Origin: an uncultured Eubacterium sp.
Lineage (GTDB): Bacteria > Bacillota > Clostridia > Lachnospirales > Lachnospiraceae
DNA length: 64,000 nucleotides
Assembly: GCA_934358495.1 (NCBI GenBank)
Contig: CAKRKO010000003.1
Location: forward strand, 1-64,000
Direction of reading: 5' to 3'
Part shown: positions 18,427 to 26,539 of the stretch, piece after piece
Numbering within the stretch: the stretch's first letter is position 1
How the letters are laid out: every line of letters starts with the position of its first letter
Notes under the pieces: model-generated
The model's input: the letters and a program-made list of their open reading frames with translations, nothing else
Told to the model about the DNA's origin: nothing
Databases searched by the model: none
Position numbers and translations under genes: made by a program

Positions 18427-19557
18427 GTGATTCGTTTGGCACAGGAAAAAGATTTGGAAAAAATACAGGGAATCTATGCATATGCCCGTAAATTTATGGC
18501 AGAACATGGAAACCCAACCCAGTGGGGACAGACACGTCCAACGGAAGAGACGTTACGAAAAGATATTGAGAAAGAACAACTGTATGTAATAGAGGAGCAG
18601 AATCAGCTTCAGGGGGTATTTGCCCTGATCATTGGAGCAGATCCAACTTATCAGAACATCGAGCAGGGCAGCTGGATGGATGACAGTACCTATGGAACGA
18701 TTCATCGGATCGCATCAGCACCGGAAGCACATGGCGTCATGGCACAGGTACTTGATTTCGCATGGGAAAAAAAGAAACATTTACGAATAGATACACATGA
18801 GAATAACAAGATAATGCAGCATCTGATTCTGAAAAATGGATTTGAAAAATGCGGCATTATCTATGTAGACGATGGAAGCCCAAGAATTGCGTTTGAAAAA
18901 ATAGCGGATAAAAAAGTAGCAGAACAAAAAAGTTCCACAGCAAAGAAAACTCTGGATGAAACAAATAGAACAGTATCAGAAGCGAATACAAAGACTCAGA
19001 TCCGCATTGCGACACCTTATGACGCAAAGGAGATTCTGGATATTTATGCGCCGTACATTTTGGATACCGCGATTACTTTTGAATACGAAGTCCCAGCGCT
19101 GGAGGAGTTTCGTGAACGAATCGAACATACTCTGGTGAAATATCCGTATCTGGTGGCTGAGAAAAACGGTCAGATCGTTGGTTATGCCTATGCCGGCCCA
19201 CTGCATGAACGGGTGGCCTATGACTGGGCGGTAGAGACATCCATCTATGTCAAAATGGATGAAAAGGGACATGGAATCGGAAAAAAACTGTATGCTGCGC
19301 TGGAAGAAGCGTTGCGCAGACAGCATATTGTATGTGTAAATGCCTGTATTGCTTATCCTGATCAGGAAAATGATGCTTATCTGACGAAAGACAGCGTTGA
19401 GTTTCATACACATTTGGGGTATAACATGGTCGGAGAATTTCATCAGTGTGCTTACAAGTTTGATCGTTGGTACAATATGGTATGGATGGAAAAAAGCCTG
19501 TGTGAACGTCCGGAAAAACCTGAACCGATGATCTGGTTTTCATACTTGCGGAAATGA
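18427..19557 (+). CDS. Fusion of two GNAT-type N-acetyltransferase domains
   Basis: A 376-residue protein with two acetyltransferase domains. The N-terminal domain (about 1-160, MIRLAQEKDLEKIQGIYAYA) is a GNAT of unknown substrate. A charged linker (about 160-190, rich in Lys, Thr and Glu) joins it to a C-terminal domain (about 191-360) that resembles phosphinothricin/methionine-sulfone acetyltransferases (TAITFEYEVP, SIYVKMDEKGHGIGKKLYAAL acetyl-CoA loop, HLGYNMVGEFHQCAYKFDRWYNMVWMEK). The start is a GTG with AAGAAGGA upstream; no ATG fits the N-terminal fold. Substrates are not known. Expression probably starts within the hairpin-rich gap upstream. Confidence 0.85.
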   Translation: MIRLAQEKDLEKIQGIYAYARKFMAEHGNPTQWGQTRPTEETLRKDIEKEQLYVIEEQNQLQGVFALIIGADPTYQNIEQGSWMDDSTYGTIHRIASAPEAHGVMAQVLDFAWEKKKHLRIDTHENNKIMQHLILKNGFEKCGIIYVDDGSPRIAFEKIADKKVAEQKSSTAKKTLDETNRTVSEANTKTQIRIATPYDAKEILDIYAPYILDTAITFEYEVPALEEFRERIEHTLVKYPYLVAEKNGQIVGYAYAGPLHERVAYDWAVETSIYVKMDEKGHGIGKKLYAALEEALRRQHIVCVNACIAYPDQENDAYLTKDSVEFHTHLGYNMVGEFHQCAYKFDRWYNMVWMEKSLCERPEKPEPMIWFSYLRK

Positions 19558-19595
19558 AAAGTGTAGAGTGCAGTGATTCTGAGAAGAATAATTGC

Positions 19596-19761
19596 TGTTA
19601 CAGTTCACTCATCACATGGATTCAGGTAATGATCATGCTTGCATGAGGAATTACCTGGATACATAGTGATGAAGGGAGCGCCTTTTTATGAGCAAAAACA
19701 GTAGCAACGCTACGGAGAAGCCCGAAAGGGCGTTTTGCGAATGGCGCGTGTGAACTGTAAC
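19596..19761 (+). mobile_element. MITE-like palindromic element with terminal inverted repeats and flanking direct repeats
   Basis: A 166-base non-coding unit bounded by 12-bp perfect inverted repeats GTTACAGTTCAC (19597-19608) and GTGAACTGTAAC (19750-19761). The heptamer TAATTGC occurs on both flanks (19589-19595 and 19762-19768), as a target-site duplication would. Inside are nested helices TCATCAC/GTGATGA, CAGGTAAT/ATTACCTG and CATGC-TT-GCATG. A second arm has GTAGC-AAC-GCTAC, a GCCC-GAAA-GGGC tetraloop hairpin and GCGCC/GGCGC. It encodes no protein. The orientation is arbitrary. It could equally be a structured RNA locus. Confidence 0.65.
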
Positions 19762-19802
19762 TAATTGCAGATGTTACTCAACACCTGATATAAAATGTTG
19801 GC

Positions 19803-19831
19803 TTGCTGTCTGATGTTGAATATGATATACT
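19803..19831 (+). promoter_or_regulatory. Promoter of the xth-lepB operon
   Basis: TTGCTG (19803-19808), a 17-base spacer and TATACT (19826-19831) with a TGA extended -10. The leader of about 125 bases contains two hairpins (TGAAACC/GGTTTCA at 19841-19868 and CAAGCA...TGCTTG) before the xth start. The rest of the 407-base gap between the GNAT gene and xth is the MITE-like element and unremarkable sequence. Confidence 0.55.
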
Positions 19832-19964
19832 AAAACAGTATGAAACCGTTTGGAAAAACAAGGTTTCAGAAAGAAAAATAAGATAGAAAAACAAGCATTT
19901 TTGCCAGGTTTTTTATGAACGATAAATATGCCTGTGCTTGCGAAGAAATAAAAGGAAGTTTAAG

Positions 19965-20726
19965 ATGAAGTTAATTTCATGGAATGTAAATGGTTTGCGC
20001 GCCTGTGTACAGAAAGGGTTTCTTGATTTCTTTCATGAGGTAGACGCAGATATTTTTTGTGTGCAGGAGACAAAGCTCCAGGAAGGGCAGATTCAGCTTG
20101 ATCTGGAGGGTTATGAGCAGTATTGGAATTATGCGGAGAAAAAAGGATATTCCGGAACGGCAGTATTTACGAAAAAAACACCGTTGTCCGTCCGTTATGG
20201 AATTGGGGTTGAGGAGCATGACCATGAAGGCCGTGTGATTACGCTGGAGTATGAGAAATTTTTCTTTGTGACCGTATATACACCGAATTCTCAGAGTGAA
20301 TTGGCGCGTTTGGATTATCGTATGAAATGGGAGGATGATTTCCTCACCTATATCAAGTCCCTGGAGGAGACGAAACCGGTGATTTATGCCGGAGATCTGA
20401 ATGTAGCGCATCAGGAGATCGATCTGAAAAATCCAAAGACAAACCGTAAAAATGCCGGATTTACGGATGAAGAGCGTGAGAAGTTTTCAACAGTTCTTAA
20501 CAATGGACTGATTGATACGTTTCGTTATTTTTATCCGGAGCAGACTGGAATTTATTCCTGGTGGTCATACCGGTTTAAAGCCCGGGAGAAGAATGCCGGA
20601 TGGAGAATTGATTATTTTGTGACGTCAGGGGCGTTGAGAGAAGTACTGCAGGACGCGAAGATTCATACAGAAGTGCTTGGATCGGATCACTGCCCGGTAG
20701 AACTGGATATTAATATGGAATGGTAG
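19965..20726 (+). CDS. xth: Exodeoxyribonuclease III
   Basis: AP endonuclease and 3'-5' exonuclease of base excision repair (ExoIII/ExoA family). I place the start at 19965 ([13 protein letters not shown]), which matches the family N-terminus and has AAAGGAAG upstream. The product is 253 residues. Catalytic motifs are WNVNGLRA (Asn), CVQETKL (metal-binding Glu), YAGDLNVAH (Asp and Asn) and [10 protein letters not shown] (Asp-His pair). It is the first gene of an apparent operon with lepB, an S1 protein and two further genes, with gaps under 40 bases. Confidence 0.96.
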   Translation: MKLISWNVNGLRACVQKGFLDFFHEVDADIFCVQETKLQEGQIQLDLEGYEQYWNYAEKKGYSGTAVFTKKTPLSVRYGIGVEEHDHEGRVITLEYEKFFFVTVYTPNSQSELARLDYRMKWEDDFLTYIKSLEETKPVIYAGDLNVAHQEIDLKNPKTNRKNAGFTDEEREKFSTVLNNGLIDTFRYFYPEQTGIYSWWSYRFKAREKNAGWRIDYFVTSGALREVLQDAKIHTEVLGSDHCPVELDINMEW

Positions 20727-20735
20727 GGATGGCAG

Positions 20736-21362
20736 ATGCAAAAAGAACGACAGACAGAGCGAAGAAAGATGGAAGATGAGAAGAAACGTGCCGCGAGAAA
20801 AGAGGTGTTCAGCTGGATACGGATGTTTGCAATTGTGATCATTGTTGTGTTTGTACTGACACAGTTTATTATCATTAATGCGAAAGTTCCTTCCGGTTCC
20901 ATGGAAAATACAATTATGACACATGACCGGCTGATCGGATTCCGGTTTGCTTACTGGTTTGACGAACCGCAGCGTGGTGATATCATCCTGTTTGACTATC
21001 CGGTGGATGAAAAAAAAATATACATCAAACGTGTGATCGGACTTCCGGGTGAGACAGTAGAAATCCGTGACGGACATGTTTACATTGACGGATCTGATGA
21101 ACCGCTGCAGGAAGATTATCTGAAAGAGGAGTGGACCTGGGAAAATGACGGTTATACCTTTACGGTTCCGGAGGGCTGCTACTTTGTATTGGGTGATAAC
21201 CGAAATGATTCAGTGGATGGTCGTCTCTGGGCTGGAGAGGCTCTTAAGGCCGGTGTCGCATTGACCCCGGAGGAGGCTGAAAAGTACAGTTATGTCAGAA
21301 AAGATGAAATCAATGGAAAAGCAATTTTTAAATATTATTCAAAATTTGCAATTCTGAAATAG
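20736..21362 (+). CDS. lepB: Signal peptidase I
   Basis: Membrane serine protease that removes signal peptides from exported proteins. The 208 residues have a charged N-terminal tail, one transmembrane segment (about 28-48, MFAIVIIVVFVLTQFIIINA), the nucleophile Ser in PSGSMENTI, the general-base Lys in YIKRVIGLPGETVE, and the box E variant GDNRNDSVDGR. A single N-terminal anchor is typical of Gram-positive SPase I. The start is 9 bases after the xth stop, with AGGGA upstream. Confidence 0.95.
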   Translation: MQKERQTERRKMEDEKKRAARKEVFSWIRMFAIVIIVVFVLTQFIIINAKVPSGSMENTIMTHDRLIGFRFAYWFDEPQRGDIILFDYPVDEKKIYIKRVIGLPGETVEIRDGHVYIDGSDEPLQEDYLKEEWTWENDGYTFTVPEGCYFVLGDNRNDSVDGRLWAGEALKAGVALTPEEAEKYSYVRKDEINGKAIFKYYSKFAILK

Positions 21363-21398
21363 AAATTGACAGCATATGTTGCGGAAAGGAATGAAAAA

Positions 21399-22094
21399 AT
21401 GACAGAATCAATGAAAGACTTTGAAAAAGAATTGGAAGAATCTTATAAAGTAATGGGTGATGGAGAGAAAGATACCGATACTTTGCTTGCATGGGAGAAA
21501 ATCAAAGAATTATATGAAAATCAGGAGACATTGACTGTTACTGTTTCCGGTATTGTAAACAAAGGTGTGATTGCATTGGTTGAGGGAATCCGTGGATTTA
21601 TCCCGGCTTCCAGACTGAGTTTAAGCCATGTGGATGATCTGAATCCATGGCTTGGCAGAGAACTGCAGGTTCGCATCATCACTGCAGATGCAGAAAATGA
21701 CAAACTTGTATTATCTGCAAGAGAAATTTTGAAAGAGGCCCGTGATGCGGAGAAAAAATTAAAAGTAGCAGAGATCAAAGAAGGCGATGTTTTAACTGGA
21801 AAAGTTGAGACAATCAAAGATTACGGCGCATTTGTTGATCTTGGCGATGGTGTATCCGGACTGGTACACATTTCCCAGATTTCCCTGGACCGTATCAAAC
21901 ATCCTTCCGTAGTTCTGAAAGAAGGACAGGAAGTTCAGGTCAAAGTCATCGGAAATAAAGATGGCAAGATCAGCCTGAGCATGAAAGCCCTGCTTCAGGA
22001 AAAACAGGAAGAGGAAGAAGTAAAGGTAGAGATTCCGGAGGCAGAAGAAATCGGAACTTCCATGGGAGATCTGCTGAAAAACTTTAACTTTTGA
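21399..22094 (+). CDS. S1 domain RNA-binding protein (two S1 domains)
   Basis: A 231-residue cytoplasmic protein with two S1 RNA-binding domains: a divergent one (about residues 42-110, VSGIVNKGVIALVEGIRGFIP) and a canonical one (about 130-200, GKVETIKDYGAFVDLGDGVSGLVHIS). A Glu-rich tail (KQEEEEVKVEIPEAEE) follows. It resembles a shortened ribosomal protein S1 homologue of Firmicutes. I choose the ATG at 21399 with GGAAAGGA upstream rather than a TTG 33 bases earlier. The exact role (translation or RNA turnover) cannot be assigned. Confidence 0.88.
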   Translation: MTESMKDFEKELEESYKVMGDGEKDTDTLLAWEKIKELYENQETLTVTVSGIVNKGVIALVEGIRGFIPASRLSLSHVDDLNPWLGRELQVRIITADAENDKLVLSAREILKEARDAEKKLKVAEIKEGDVLTGKVETIKDYGAFVDLGDGVSGLVHISQISLDRIKHPSVVLKEGQEVQVKVIGNKDGKISLSMKALLQEKQEEEEVKVEIPEAEEIGTSMGDLLKNFNF

Positions 22095-22113
22095 AAGAAA
22101 CAGGAGGTTACTC

Positions 22114-22578
22114 ATGGCGGCGAATAAGCTTGTGCGTGAACCCGGAAAATATTTTGACTGCACATCCATGCATGGAAAATGGTGTACGATCACACTGGTT
22201 GGACAGGATGTAGGATATGCCCGGGTAGGAATCATTTCCTCCGGAAAAGATTATATTTTGTTCCAGTTCCGGGATAAAAAGGGACTGGTGGCGAAAGCCT
22301 ATGTCAAACATATCGTAGAAATTAAAATGAATGAGCGAAAATTGAAAAAGGAACAGGAATTGATCGTTCAGGAATGGGATGACAGTGTGAATCCTTTTAC
22401 CTGGTTCCTTGACAAACGCTGTGATATTCACGTTCATCAGACACGGTTATTTGAGGCAAGTCCTGGATTTTTTCGGGCAAAGATCATGTTTGTCGGAGAG
22501 AACATCATTCGAATTCGGGAAAACAGCAAAGATTACAATCTGAACCAGTTTATGATCTGTGGGATGATGGAGAGTTGA
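22114..22578 (+). CDS. Conserved hypothetical protein
   Basis: I do not recognise the family. The 154-residue product has no signal peptide or membrane segment. It is rich in beta-strand-like stretches (DVGYARVGIISSGKDYILFQF) and charged residues, with one basic helix (NERKLKKEQELIVQEW), and could be a small beta-barrel or nucleic-acid-binding fold. The start has CAGGAGG 9 bases upstream. It lies between the S1 protein gene and an SseB-family gene with gaps of 19 and 13 bases, so it is almost certainly a translated operon member. Confidence 0.8.
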   Translation: MAANKLVREPGKYFDCTSMHGKWCTITLVGQDVGYARVGIISSGKDYILFQFRDKKGLVAKAYVKHIVEIKMNERKLKKEQELIVQEWDDSVNPFTWFLDKRCDIHVHQTRLFEASPGFFRAKIMFVGENIIRIRENSKDYNLNQFMICGMMES

Positions 22579-22591
22579 GAGGGTAGAAACA

Positions 22592-23620
22592 ATGGAGAAT
22601 GAGAAAAAAACAGTTGCAGCGGAATTTACAAACGAGGCTGTTGAAACAGCAATGAAGACTTTTCTGGGTGAAAAAACCAATGATAATATGGCGAAACTGA
22701 TGCAGGCGATGAAAGATGCAAGATTTCTGGTTCCTGCAGATTTCCCGCCAGAGATTAAAAAACAGGTGATCGAGAAAGCAAAACGTGGCGAGAAGATCAA
22801 TGTAAAATCTGCACCGCGTATGCTTCCAATCATTGTTCAGAATCAAAAAGGGGAGCATTTTGCACCGGCTTACACATCCAGATCACAGATGAAAGGAAAT
22901 ACAAAGTATCCGGCGATCTTGAATGTGACCATTGATGAACTGCTGCGCATCGGTTCTGCACCGCAGCTGGATCTGAAAGGTATTATCGTAAATCCGGACA
23001 CCGATAAAATGATTCTGCATCCGCAATTTATTGATGCGATGAAGAAAGTTAAAGCAGCTCAGGCGCAGGCATCCGCAAAACCGCAGCAGGGGCAGGGGGC
23101 TGCACCACAGGGCAAACCGCAGGTGAAAGAATTCAAGATGAGCCGTGCACAGTTTGAAATGTATGCTCGCAGAACCTGTGAATGGGGGATTATCCCGCGT
23201 GCTGCATACAAAGAAAATGTAGAATTTATGAAGAAACTGGAAGAGCAGCAGGGCAGATTTATGGCAACACTGTACCGTCAGCCATATGGTGATAAGCTTC
23301 CATGCCCGTACTCTGAAAAAGATTTCGATATCATGATCCTGAATATCGATGATACAACCTGTGTGGCAAGCATTGAACTTCCGAAGCAGAATATGGCACC
23401 GCAGATGGCACATTCCATGTACATTGTATGGAATCCGCAGAATAACGAAATGCGTTATTTTACCATTGAGCAGGGAATGCCGAATGAAGATAACGTTCTT
23501 TGCGGTGTGGATGCTGACGGAAAACGCGAGGAACTTCAGACTGCTCCGCCTACCGGAAGTGAAATTTCCGCAGTGCTGGAACTGGTTCGTGAGGATCGGG
23601 AAGAAGCACAGGAACAGTAA
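22592..23620 (+). CDS. SseB-family protein
   Basis: A 342-residue protein whose N-terminal part (about 10-135) matches the SseB domain named after enhanced serine sensitivity protein B (ARFLVPADF, PIIVQNQKGEHFAPAYTSRSQM, the domain's repeating pattern of small aliphatic strands). An Ala/Gln/Lys-rich linker (about 150-172) leads to a C-terminal domain (about 175-342) that I cannot name. No membrane segment is seen. Function is unknown in Clostridia. It ends the xth-lepB operon and is followed by a new promoter. Confidence 0.8.
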   Translation: MENEKKTVAAEFTNEAVETAMKTFLGEKTNDNMAKLMQAMKDARFLVPADFPPEIKKQVIEKAKRGEKINVKSAPRMLPIIVQNQKGEHFAPAYTSRSQMKGNTKYPAILNVTIDELLRIGSAPQLDLKGIIVNPDTDKMILHPQFIDAMKKVKAAQAQASAKPQQGQGAAPQGKPQVKEFKMSRAQFEMYARRTCEWGIIPRAAYKENVEFMKKLEEQQGRFMATLYRQPYGDKLPCPYSEKDFDIMILNIDDTTCVASIELPKQNMAPQMAHSMYIVWNPQNNEMRYFTIEQGMPNEDNVLCGVDADGKREELQTAPPTGSEISAVLELVREDREEAQEQ

Positions 23621-23627
23621 AAATTAC

Positions 23628-23656
23628 TTGAATATTTTAGGTATAGCTGATATAAT
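23628..23656 (+). promoter_or_regulatory. Promoter of the queuosine operon
   Basis: TTGAAT (23628-23633), a 17-base spacer, and a perfect TATAAT (23651-23656) with a TGA extended -10. Predicted transcription starts near 23663, about 20 bases before the riboswitch-like fold. Confidence 0.75.
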
Positions 23657-23680
23657 TATCAGTTGTGTTTAGAAAACAGA

Positions 23681-23726
23681 ATAGACAGTTCGTTTGTACC
23701 ATCCTGTCGTAAAATAAAACCAGGGC
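23681..23726 (+). promoter_or_regulatory. Candidate preQ1-I riboswitch aptamer
   Basis: P1 arms GACAG (23684-23688) and CTGTC (23704-23708) enclose a loop that begins TTC, the position of the conserved GUUC/GUC of preQ1-I aptamers, and contains ACC. After P1 comes an A-rich strand GTAAAATAAAAC (23709-23720). Its AAAC end can pair with GTTT (23692-23695) in the loop to form the H-type pseudoknot typical of this class. It lies between the que promoter and an intrinsic terminator, in front of all genes for preQ1 synthesis. It is assigned by pattern only. Confidence 0.7.
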
Positions 23727-23759
23727 TAGATCAGATGAATTTTTTATCTGCAGTTATAT

Positions 23760-23793
23760 GAGCCATGGTGTAATATGCCATGGCTCTTTTTTT
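23760..23793 (+). terminator. Intrinsic terminator, likely riboswitch expression platform
   Basis: A 9-bp stem GAGCCATGG/CCATGGCTC is followed by seven or more T residues. It lies between the aptamer and queD, about 115 bases before the queD start. ATGGT in the 5' arm can pair with ACCAT in the aptamer loop (23698-23702), which would give an antiterminator in the ligand-free state. Confidence 0.8.
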
Positions 23794-23830
23794 GTAATAG
23801 GAAATTACTACGTAATATTCCTATTACAAA
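23791..23830 (+). repeat. Palindromic intergenic hairpin of the AGGAAATTAC type, copy 2
   Basis: TTTGTAATAGGAA (23791-23803) and TTCCTATTACAAA (23818-23830) are perfect 13-bp complements, and ATTAC/GTAAT extends the stem to 18 pairs with one bulged A and a TAC loop. It overlaps the T-run of the terminator before it. Its core matches the hairpin at 18222. Confidence 0.6.
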
Positions 23831-23910
23831 AAACGCTCCGATGAAAGGTTTTGTGAGGTAAGATGTGCTTCCGCAGGTGATCTTCGGTACAGACGAGAAG
23901 GGATAGGCAT

Positions 23911-24354
23911 ATGTATAAAATTAGAACAGAAGAAAGTTTTGATTCGGCACATTTTTTGGCCGAATATGATGGAAAGTGCAGCAATCTGCATGGACACCGC
24001 TGGCGGATCGTGATGGAAGCCGGTGCAAAGCAGCTGCACGAAGATGGACAGCTGCGTGGAATGATTACTGATTTTGGGGATATCCGCAGAGATTTAAAGA
24101 AACTGGCAGATTTTTATGATCATGCCCTGATCTATGAAAGTGGTACATTAAAACCTCTGACAATTCAGGCACTGCAGGAAGAAAATTTCCGATTGATCGA
24201 AGTGCCGTTTCGACCGACGGCAGAAAATTTCGCTAAATTCTTTTATAATAAAATGACAGTACAGGGCTATCAAGTGATGGAAATGGCGGTATATGAGACG
24301 CCGAACAACTGTGCGGTATATTCTGAAAGCGAAAGAAAAACGGATTTCGAATAG
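23911..24354 (+). CDS. queD: 6-carboxy-5,6,7,8-tetrahydropterin synthase
   Basis: Converts dihydroneopterin triphosphate to 6-carboxytetrahydropterin in the preQ0/queuosine pathway. The 147-residue PTPS-fold protein has zinc-ligand histidines at about 14 (SAHF), 27 and 29 (LHGH), and the catalytic Cys at about 23 (CSNLHGH), which is the QueD rather than the animal PTPS arrangement. The C-terminal VYETPNNCAVY carries the conserved Glu. First gene of the que operon. The start ATG has GGGATAGGC upstream, a modest binding site. Confidence 0.95.
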   Translation: MYKIRTEESFDSAHFLAEYDGKCSNLHGHRWRIVMEAGAKQLHEDGQLRGMITDFGDIRRDLKKLADFYDHALIYESGTLKPLTIQALQEENFRLIEVPFRPTAENFAKFFYNKMTVQGYQVMEMAVYETPNNCAVYSESERKTDFE

Positions 24355-24446
24355 CGAAAACATAATTATAAAATAGTGGATTTTGAGAGGAAAAGATAGC
24401 AGATCGAGAAATCTGAGAATCGTATAAAGTGGAGATGAAAATAAAT

Positions 24447-25115
24447 ATGGCAAATTTTAAAGTGGTTGAAATATTCAGCAGTATCAATGGGGAAGGGACC
24501 CGTGCAGGACAGTTGGCAGTGTTTGTGCGTATGCAGGGCTGCAATCTGAACTGTACATACTGCGATACAAAATGGGCAAATGAGGAAGACGCGAGATTCC
24601 ACTGGACTTCCACAGAGGAAATTGTGGAACTGCTGCGCAGCATGGAAATCAAAAATGTGACGATCACCGGTGGCGAGCCGCTGCTTCAGGAAAATATCCA
24701 GGAATTGCTGGAAGCACTGGCAAAAGAAGATGGACTGCGTGTGGAGATCGAGACTAACGGCAGTGTGGATTTGAAAGCATTTGCCGAGATTCCAAACGGA
24801 CCGTCATTTACAATGGACTATAAACTTCCGGGAAGTGGAATGGAAGCATACATGCTGGATGATAATTTTGCAGTTTTGCGCCAGCAGGATACCGTTAAAT
24901 TTGTAGTAAAAGATTACACAGATCTTTGCCGTGCACGGGATGTGATCAGTACCTATGATCTGACAGAGAAATGTCATGTGTACTTAAGCCCGGTTTACGG
25001 ACAGATCGTACTGGAAGATATTGTAAACTTTATGAAAGATAACCGCATGAATGATGTCAACATGCAGCTGCAGATGCATAAGATCATCTGGGACAGTGAA
25101 ATGCGTGGCGTATAA
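24447..25115 (+). CDS. queE: 7-carboxy-7-deazaguanine synthase (radical SAM)
   Basis: Radical S-adenosylmethionine enzyme that contracts 6-carboxytetrahydropterin to 7-carboxy-7-deazaguanine. The CNLNCTYCDT motif (about residues 26-35) supplies the CxxxCxxC cluster ligands, and VTITGGEPLLQ is the second SAM-binding motif. I place the start at 24447 (MANFKVVEIFSSINGEGTRAG) with GTGGAG 12 bases upstream; the in-frame GTG 24429 and ATG 24435 overlap that site. The product is 222 residues. It follows queD and precedes folE by 17 bases. Confidence 0.95.
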   Translation: MANFKVVEIFSSINGEGTRAGQLAVFVRMQGCNLNCTYCDTKWANEEDARFHWTSTEEIVELLRSMEIKNVTITGGEPLLQENIQELLEALAKEDGLRVEIETNGSVDLKAFAEIPNGPSFTMDYKLPGSGMEAYMLDDNFAVLRQQDTVKFVVKDYTDLCRARDVISTYDLTEKCHVYLSPVYGQIVLEDIVNFMKDNRMNDVNMQLQMHKIIWDSEMRGV

Positions 25116-25132
25116 GAAAGAGAGGATGAAAG

Positions 25133-25714
25133 ATGGCTATAGATAAAGATGCAGTGCGTGAGCATGTGCGTGGACTTCTGATTGCACTGGGAGATGATCC
25201 GGACAGAGAAGGTTTAAAGGATACACCGGATCGCGTGGCACGGATGTATGAGGAAGTATTTGAAGGTATGAATTATACCAATCATGAGATTGCACAGATG
25301 TTTGACAAAACCTTTGAAGAAGATCTGACATTCTCTTCAGATAACAGTGATTTTGTCATTGTAAAAGACATTGATATCTTCAGCTATTGCGAGCATCATA
25401 TGGCGCTGATGTACGATATGAAAGTGACTGTAGCTTATGTGCCAAACGGAAAAGTCATTGGTCTGAGCAAGATTGCACGTATTGCGGACATGGTTTCCAA
25501 ACGTTTACAGCTGCAGGAGCGCATCGGAACTGATATTGCAGAAATCATGCAGGAGATCACCGGCTCTGAGGATGTGGCTGTTCTGATCGAAGGATGCCAC
25601 AGCTGTATGACAGCCCGCGGAATCAAAAAGACAGATGCAAAAACTTATACGACAACATTGCGTGGACGCTTCCAGACAGATATGCTGCTACAGATGCGAT
25701 TAAACCGACAGTAG
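25133..25714 (+). CDS. folE: GTP cyclohydrolase I
   Basis: Converts GTP to dihydroneopterin triphosphate, the substrate for QueD and for folate synthesis. The 193 residues contain the zinc-ligand motifs YCEHHM and [11 protein letters not shown] and the [13 protein letters not shown] region. Placement inside the que operon suggests that its product is directed to queuosine here. AGAGAGGATG precedes the start. After it, a 106-base gap leads to queC; I see no terminator or promoter in that gap. Confidence 0.96.
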   Translation: MAIDKDAVREHVRGLLIALGDDPDREGLKDTPDRVARMYEEVFEGMNYTNHEIAQMFDKTFEEDLTFSSDNSDFVIVKDIDIFSYCEHHMALMYDMKVTVAYVPNGKVIGLSKIARIADMVSKRLQLQERIGTDIAEIMQEITGSEDVAVLIEGCHSCMTARGIKKTDAKTYTTTLRGRFQTDMLLQMRLNRQ

Positions 25715-25820
25715 TGATTGGTGGAAAAGCATTTTTATGGTTAAAAATGAAATCGTTAAACATTTGTTGTAATAGATATTGAATTAAAAAAGATGAGATA
25801 GCTGAGAAGGAGAATGAAAA

Positions 25821-26507
25821 ATGGCAGAAAAAGCACTGGTATTGTTCAGTGGCGGCGTGGATTCTACAACCTGCCTTGGACTTGCAATTGATAAATATGG
25901 AAAAGAAAATGTGATTGCACTGTCTGTATCTTACGGACAGAAGCATGAGAAGGAAATCGAGGCTTCCAGAAAGATCGCAGAGTATTATGGCATAGAACAT
26001 TTATATCTTGATCTGGGCGCAATCTTTCAGTACAGCAACTGTTCTCTGCTGAGTCATTCCACCGAAGAAATCCCGGAGGAAGCATATGCGGAGCAGCTGA
26101 CCAAGACAGACGGAAAACCAGTTTCTACGTATGTGCCATTCCGAAACGGACTGTTTTTATCTTCTGCGGCAAGTATCGCATTATCCAAGAACTGCAGCGT
26201 GATCTACTATGGAGCGCACAGCGATGACGCAGCTGGAAGCGCCTATCCTGACTGTTCTGATGCATTCAATCAGGCCATGAAAGAGGCCATTTATCTTGGA
26301 AGCGGAAATCAGGTTACCATTGAAGCTCCGTTTGTCAACTGGACAAAGGCTGATGTGGTAAAAAAAGGTCTGGAATTAAAGGTTCCGTATGAACTGACCT
26401 GGAGCTGTTATGAGGGCGGCGACAAACCATGTGGAAAATGCGGAACATGTATTGACCGTGCTGCTGCATTTGCCAAAAATGGGGTCAAAGATCCGGCGTT
26501 AGATTAA
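25821..26507 (+). CDS. queC: 7-cyano-7-deazaguanine synthase
   Basis: ATP-dependent conversion of 7-carboxy-7-deazaguanine and ammonia to preQ0. The 228 residues carry the PP-loop LFSGGVDSTTC (about 8-18), RNGLFLSSAASIA, YYGAHSDD, and a C-terminal zinc site built from SCYEGG and CGKCGTC. AGAAGGAG lies just upstream of the ATG. queF follows after 32 bases. Confidence 0.96.
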   Translation: MAEKALVLFSGGVDSTTCLGLAIDKYGKENVIALSVSYGQKHEKEIEASRKIAEYYGIEHLYLDLGAIFQYSNCSLLSHSTEEIPEEAYAEQLTKTDGKPVSTYVPFRNGLFLSSAASIALSKNCSVIYYGAHSDDAAGSAYPDCSDAFNQAMKEAIYLGSGNQVTIEAPFVNWTKADVVKKGLELKVPYELTWSCYEGGDKPCGKCGTCIDRAAAFAKNGVKDPALD

Positions 26508-26539
26508 TTGACAGATATTAAACTCAGTGAGGTAATGAG

